Below are positions 60,479-64,000 of a stretch of 64,000 nucleotides of DNA, in pieces. The notes under the pieces were generated by a model. That model saw only the letters and a list, made by a program, of their open reading frames with translations, was not told where the DNA came from and did no database searches. The translations under genes were made by a program, and so were the position numbers. Location: contig NZ_JALJCL010000001.1 of the NCBI RefSeq assembly GCF_023698535.1, positions 186,001 to 250,000 of the forward strand, given 5' to 3'. Source of the DNA: Halorientalis regularis. GTDB lineage: Archaea > Halobacteriota > Halobacteria > Halobacteriales > Haloarculaceae. How positions within the stretch are numbered: position 1 is the stretch's first letter; the number at the start of each line of letters is the position of its first letter.

Positions 60479-61261
60479 ATGGATTTCGGACTTGACGACA
60501 AGACGGCCCTCGTGACGGGGGGTGCGGGCCGCATCGGTGAGGAAGACTGTAAGACGTTCGCCCAGGAAGGGGCGGAGGTCGTCGTCCTCGACGTGGACGA
60601 GGACGGCGCGCAGGACGTCGCCGACGAGATCAACGACGGCGACTACGACGGCGAGGCCATCGCCATCGAGTGTGACCTGACCGACCGCGATCAGGTCGGC
60701 GAAGTCGTCGAGGACCTCCAGGATGCCACGGGCGGCGTCGACATCCTCGTGAACAACGCCGGCCTCGTGGACGCCGTGGGCACGGCCGGCGACCTCGACC
60801 CCGACATCTGGGACCGCGACCTCTCGGTCAACCTGACGGGAACCTACAACATCACCCGCGAAATCTTCCCCAACATGTGTGATCGGGGCTGGGGCCGCAT
60901 CATCACGATGTCCTCGCTCGCCGGCTGGGAAGGTGGCTACGGCCAGATATCTTACTCCACCACGAAGGCCGGTCTCATCGGCTTCGGCAAGACGCTGGCC
61001 CTGGAGGGCGCGCCCGAGGGCGTCACCTCCAACATCCTCGCGCCGACCATCGTCGTCGGCGACCTCGCCGAACTGCCCCACGACCAGCTGGAGAACATCA
61101 ACGAACACTGGGCCGACATCGCCCGCGCCACGCCGATGGACAAGCTCGGCAGCGAAGAAGACGTCTCCAATCTGGTCGCCTATCTGTCCTCCGAGCAGGC
61201 CGAGTACATCACCGGCCAGGTCATGGGCGTCACCGGCGGCGTCGATCTGTTCACGTACTAG
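60479..61261 (+). CDS. Short-chain dehydrogenase/reductase
   Basis: A 260-aa SDR. Cofactor motif TGGAGRIGEEDCKTF lies near residues 13-27, NNAGLVDAVG at about 92, catalytic Ser in MSSLAGW and YSTTKAGLIGF with Tyr and Lys. It resembles 3-oxoacyl-ACP or 3-hydroxybutyrate-type reductases. A GTTAACAAAG promoter-like sequence precedes it, and a T-run plus strong hairpin follow the stop. Substrate unknown. Confidence 0.9.
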   Translation: MDFGLDDKTALVTGGAGRIGEEDCKTFAQEGAEVVVLDVDEDGAQDVADEINDGDYDGEAIAIECDLTDRDQVGEVVEDLQDATGGVDILVNNAGLVDAVGTAGDLDPDIWDRDLSVNLTGTYNITREIFPNMCDRGWGRIITMSSLAGWEGGYGQISYSTTKAGLIGFGKTLALEGAPEGVTSNILAPTIVVGDLAELPHDQLENINEHWADIARATPMDKLGSEEDVSNLVAYLSSEQAEYITGQVMGVTGGVDLFTY

Positions 61262-61265
61262 CGCC

Positions 61266-61299
61266 TTTTTACTGCAGGGGGTCGCCGCTGGCGACCCCC
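61266..61299 (+). terminator. T-run and 10-bp hairpin after the SDR gene
   Basis: A TTTTT run (61266-61270) is followed by GGGGGTCGCC, loop GCT, GGCGACCCCC (61277-61299). Archaeal terminators are usually T-rich. The T-run alone may end transcription; the strong hairpin would stabilise the 3' end or act as a boundary. Confidence 0.55.
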
Positions 61300-61521
61300 T
61301 TTGCAAAAACGTGCGTGAAAACCTCTCTCGACGCTCACTGGCTCGCGGTTTCACCGCTCGCCTACCGAGGCGCTCCCGAAAGTCGCGCCTCGCAACGCTC
61401 GCGTCGAGTGACCCGCCTCGCGCGCACGGCGCGCTCGGCGGACGAACTGCCAGTGACTCAAACGGAGACTTGTCCCTCCGCTACATATTGGTGAGGTCCA
61501 TCCTGTACACGAACCACGACC

Positions 61522-61824
61522 ATGCTCAGGTCACGACTCGCAGGCTACGGGTTAATCGGGTTCGGCGTCCTCTGTGCGCTGTCGATTCTCACGCTCGGCG
61601 GTAGTACCCAGCGTCGCTGTCCCGGTGTCGGGGGACGAGTCTACGACGCCATCGGTGCCGATCCGACGGGCCTTCGACTGACAGGGTTCGACCTCGGACA
61701 GTTGGCGATCACCTGGTACGACGGCTGTAACTGGCACACAGTCACGGTGTTGCCGCTGCTCGTCGGCGGACTCCTGCTCGCCGGTGGCGTCCTCACGATC
61801 AGCCGCGGCGGTGTCGAATCCTGA
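61522..61824 (+). CDS. Small membrane protein, two or three helices
   Basis: A 100-aa protein with a helix near residues 6-26 (YGLIGFGVLCALSILTLGG) and one near 77-95 (TVTVLPLLVGGLLLAGGVLT). The central polar part has two cysteines (QRRCPGVGG and DGCNWHTV) that could pair on the outside. Function unknown. It converges with the second F420-type oxidoreductase. Confidence 0.6.
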   Translation: MLRSRLAGYGLIGFGVLCALSILTLGGSTQRRCPGVGGRVYDAIGADPTGLRLTGFDLGQLAITWYDGCNWHTVTVLPLLVGGLLLAGGVLTISRGGVES

Positions 61825-61836
61825 CGCAAAGGCACG

Positions 61837-62823
61837 TCAGGCGTCCGGCGCGAGCGCCTGAATCGTCGACATCGCCATCTCGCCGGCGGCCTGTCGTGGC
61901 ACCGTGATGATGGGCAAATCGACGAACCCGTCCTGTAGCTCGGCCAGTCGCTCGCGAGCCTCCTCGGTCGTCCCGGCGACGCCCAGCGCGTGGACCATCT
62001 CGTCGGTCACCGCGGCCTTGGCCGCGTCGCGGTCGCCCGCCTGCCACCGCTCCGCGACCGTCTCGGCCTGGTCGGGGAACCGCTGGGCGACGGCCTTCCG
62101 GTAGCCCTCGCCGTTCCCGACGTAGTAGGCGACGTGCCCCCGGATCGCGTCCCGAGCGGCGTCGGGGTCGTCGTCGCTGACCGCCGAGGGGACGTAGGGT
62201 GCGACCGTGATCTGGCTGGCGTCCCGTCCCGCCTCTGCGGCCGTCTCCTCGATATCCTCGAAGGCCGCGGGCAAGTCCGGGAACGGCACGTTGTGCGGAA
62301 TCCAGCCGTCGGCCAACCGCGCGACGACCCGGCGGTTTGCCGGGCCGAGCGCAGCGTGATAGACCGGCACGTCCCGACCGAGTGGCTCGAAGTCCTCGAC
62401 CTCGAACAGCTTGCCGTCGTAGGAAACGGTACCGTCGTCGGTCGAGAGGTAGCGCTGGGCGATGGCGATGGTCTCGTGCGCGCGCCGGACCGGGTTCTCG
62501 AACTCCAACCCGTGGAGGTCCTCGATGGCCTTGGCCGTACTGACACCGGTTCCCAGCACCATCCGGCCGTCGGCGTAACGGTCGACGGTTGCGGCGGCCA
62601 TCGCGAGGACGGCCGGCGAGCGCGAGAACACGTTGGCGATGGCGGTGCCCAACTGGACGGTCTCGGTCGCCTCGGCGACCGCCGAGAGCTGGACGAACGC
62701 GTCGCTCCCCCAGAGTTCCGGCATCCAGACGGAGCCGTAGCCCAGCTGTTCGGCGGTGGTCGCGACGCCGGTCGGGTCCATCACGTCGGCAGGCGGCAAG
62801 AGCAGGCCCGGTTGCATGGTCAC
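61837..62823 (-). CDS. LLM class F420-dependent oxidoreductase, second copy
   Basis: A 328-aa TIM-barrel enzyme paralogous to the gene at 50041-51042. LLLPPADVMDPTGVATTAEQ, GYGSVWMPELWGSDAFVQLS and TAIANVFSRSPAVLAMAAAT match the family. It is leftward, next to a CaiB/BaiF CoA-transferase 57 nt upstream, so the two are likely cotranscribed. Substrate unknown. Confidence 0.88.
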   Translation of the reverse strand: MTMQPGLLLPPADVMDPTGVATTAEQLGYGSVWMPELWGSDAFVQLSAVAEATETVQLGTAIANVFSRSPAVLAMAAATVDRYADGRMVLGTGVSTAKAIEDLHGLEFENPVRRAHETIAIAQRYLSTDDGTVSYDGKLFEVEDFEPLGRDVPVYHAALGPANRRVVARLADGWIPHNVPFPDLPAAFEDIEETAAEAGRDASQITVAPYVPSAVSDDDPDAARDAIRGHVAYYVGNGEGYRKAVAQRFPDQAETVAERWQAGDRDAAKAAVTDEMVHALGVAGTTEEARERLAELQDGFVDLPIITVPRQAAGEMAMSTIQALAPDA

Positions 62824-62880
62824 CGCAATCGCCGCCCCGACACAAAAAGCTCCCTCCGGCGGAGTCGCCAGTATCGACGA

Positions 62881-64000
62881 CTACTCGATGATGCCGTCCT
62901 CGCGGAGGTCGGCGATCCGGTTGGCGTCGTATCCCGCCGCTTCGAGTACGTCGTCAGTGTGCTCGCCGTGGCCGGGCGGCGCGCCGGCGGCCTCCTCCGG
63001 TTCCGCGGTCGACTGAGCGGGGAACCCCACGCGGGGCACGGTCCCCGAGTGATCGATGAGGTCGCGAGCGTCCGCGGCCTCGCTGTCGAGTGCTTCGGCG
63101 GGCGTCCGGACAGGCGCGACCATCGCTTCGGTGTCGCCGAGTTCGGCCTCCCACTCCTCGCGCGTCCGCTCGGCAAACAGGGCTTCGAGTTCCTCGCGCA
63201 CGGCCTCGCGTTCTGCCGGGTCGCCGGTCATGTGCGCGTCCGCGAGCTCCTCGCGCCCGACTGCCTCGCAGAAGGCATCCCAGAACTTCGGTTCGAGCGC
63301 CGCGAGCGTGACGTAGTTGCCGTCGGCGGTCTCGTAGGTGTCGTACCACGGCAGGGACCCGGAGAGTTCCGTGTCACCCGGGCGGGGGTCACCGCCGGTG
63401 AGCGCGTCGTGGGCGACGGCCTGTGAGAAAGAGGCCACCACGTCGGTCATCGCCACGTCGACGTACTCGCCGGCGGTGTTGCCTAACTCGCGAGAGAGCA
63501 GTGCTCCGACGACCGAGAAGGCGGCGAACAGTCCGCCGGCCATGTCGCCGACGGGGTAGCCGGGCATCTGTGGCTCGCTTTCTTCGTCCGCGCGGGTCAT
63601 GTCCAGCAAGCCGGCCATCCCGACGTAGTTGAGGTCGTGCCCCACCCGGTCGGCGTGGGGGCCGTCCTGGCCGAAGCCCGAGAGCGAGCAGTAGATCACG
63701 TCGTCGTTGACCGTTCGGACGGCCTCGTAGTCGACGCCCAGACGCTCGACGACGCCGGGGCGGAACTGCTCGAACACCACGTCGGCTTCGGCGGCGAGGT
63801 CTAGGAAGGCCTCGCGACCGCGGTCGGTCTTCAGATCGAGGGCGACACTTCGCTTCCCCCGGTTGACCGCGTCGAAGATTGCGCCGACGCCCGCGTCGGT
63901 GTACGGCGGGAGGATTCGCGCGTAGTCCCCAGCGTCCGTGTCTTCGATCTTGATCACGTCGGCACCGGCGTCGGCGAGCAGTTGCGTCGCGTAGGGGCCG
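62881..64000 (-). CDS. CaiB/BaiF family CoA-transferase (5' end outside window)
   Basis: A class III CoA-transferase; 373 codons are present and the N-terminus is cut by the window edge. It opens GPYATQLLADAGADVIKIED, the standard early motif, and carries the catalytic Asp in PGYPVGDMAGG. HDLNYVGMAGLL, FEQFRPGVVERLGVDYEAV and MTDVVASFSQAVAH also fit. Class III enzymes move CoA between dicarboxylic or aromatic acids; mesaconate, formate/oxalate and carnitine are all known substrates. A substrate cannot be chosen here. Confidence 0.9.
   Translation of the reverse strand, partial: GPYATQLLADAGADVIKIEDTDAGDYARILPPYTDAGVGAIFDAVNRGKRSVALDLKTDRGREAFLDLAAEADVVFEQFRPGVVERLGVDYEAVRTVNDDVIYCSLSGFGQDGPHADRVGHDLNYVGMAGLLDMTRADEESEPQMPGYPVGDMAGGLFAAFSVVGALLSRELGNTAGEYVDVAMTDVVASFSQAVAHDALTGGDPRPGDTELSGSLPWYDTYETADGNYVTLAALEPKFWDAFCEAVGREELADAHMTGDPAEREAVREELEALFAERTREEWEAELGDTEAMVAPVRTPAEALDSEAADARDLIDHSGTVPRVGFPAQSTAEPEEAAGAPPGHGEHTDDVLEAAGYDANRIADLREDGIIE

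Overview
The window is archaeal and almost certainly haloarchaeal. It is GC-rich and the proteins are strongly acidic. Exported lipoproteins carry twin-arginine signals with a lipobox, one protein ends in a PGF-CTERM anchor, and SRP19, Gar1, FEN1, GatE and an MptE-type pterin kinase are present. Many genes have a TATA-like box about 26 nt before the start codon, as expected for leaderless messages. A member of the Haloarculaceae is plausible, but the genus cannot be fixed from the sequence alone. I saw no rRNA, tRNA, CRISPR array, complete insertion sequence or prophage.

Region 1 (1-15 kb): a tungstate/molybdate ABC transporter (wtpA-B-C, leftward) diverges from a ModE-like regulator. Then come 3-hydroxyacyl-CoA dehydrogenase, an aldolase/fructose-bisphosphatase pair, a two-gene CoA-transferase/MaoC operon, a UspA protein and a cobalamin-type ABC importer (btuD-btuC leftward, btuF rightward). 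Region 2 (15-33 kb) is mostly housekeeping: srp19-gar1, a presenilin-like membrane protease, several small membrane or metal-binding proteins, an MFS carrier, fen, a pair of bacterial-PH-domain membrane proteins, fumC, an SCP2-like protein, gatE and trmJ. Region 3 (33-43 kb): a hybrid PAS histidine kinase, folP-like and mptE pterin genes with a possible structured RNA between them, a quinone oxidoreductase, a tandem Usp protein, a D-lactate/glycolate-type FAD dehydrogenase and a CDP-alcohol phosphatidyltransferase.

Region 4 (43-52 kb) is more accessory: a benzoylformate-decarboxylase-like ThDP enzyme, a frameshifted response-regulator/PAS pseudogene beside an IS200/IS605-like hairpin, a TAXI-type TRAP transporter, an F420-type oxidoreductase and an SDR with a palindromic promoter element. 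Region 5 (52-57 kb) is a four-gene operon of a CARDB-like exported protein with a MacB/LolD-type ABC ATPase and two FtsX-like permeases. Region 6 (57-64 kb) holds CoA-linked metabolism: an acyl-CoA ligase, a metallo-beta-lactamase-fold hydrolase, a HAD hydrolase, an SDR, a second F420-type oxidoreductase and a CaiB/BaiF CoA-transferase cut off by the window edge.

No obviously new defence or mobile system is present. The most interesting leads are the candidate structured RNA between folP and mptE, the Rossmann-like tail on the BtuD ATPase, the small palindromes over promoters, the AT-rich island at 20.7-21.2 kb, and three small or broken genes with a frameshift or in-frame stop.
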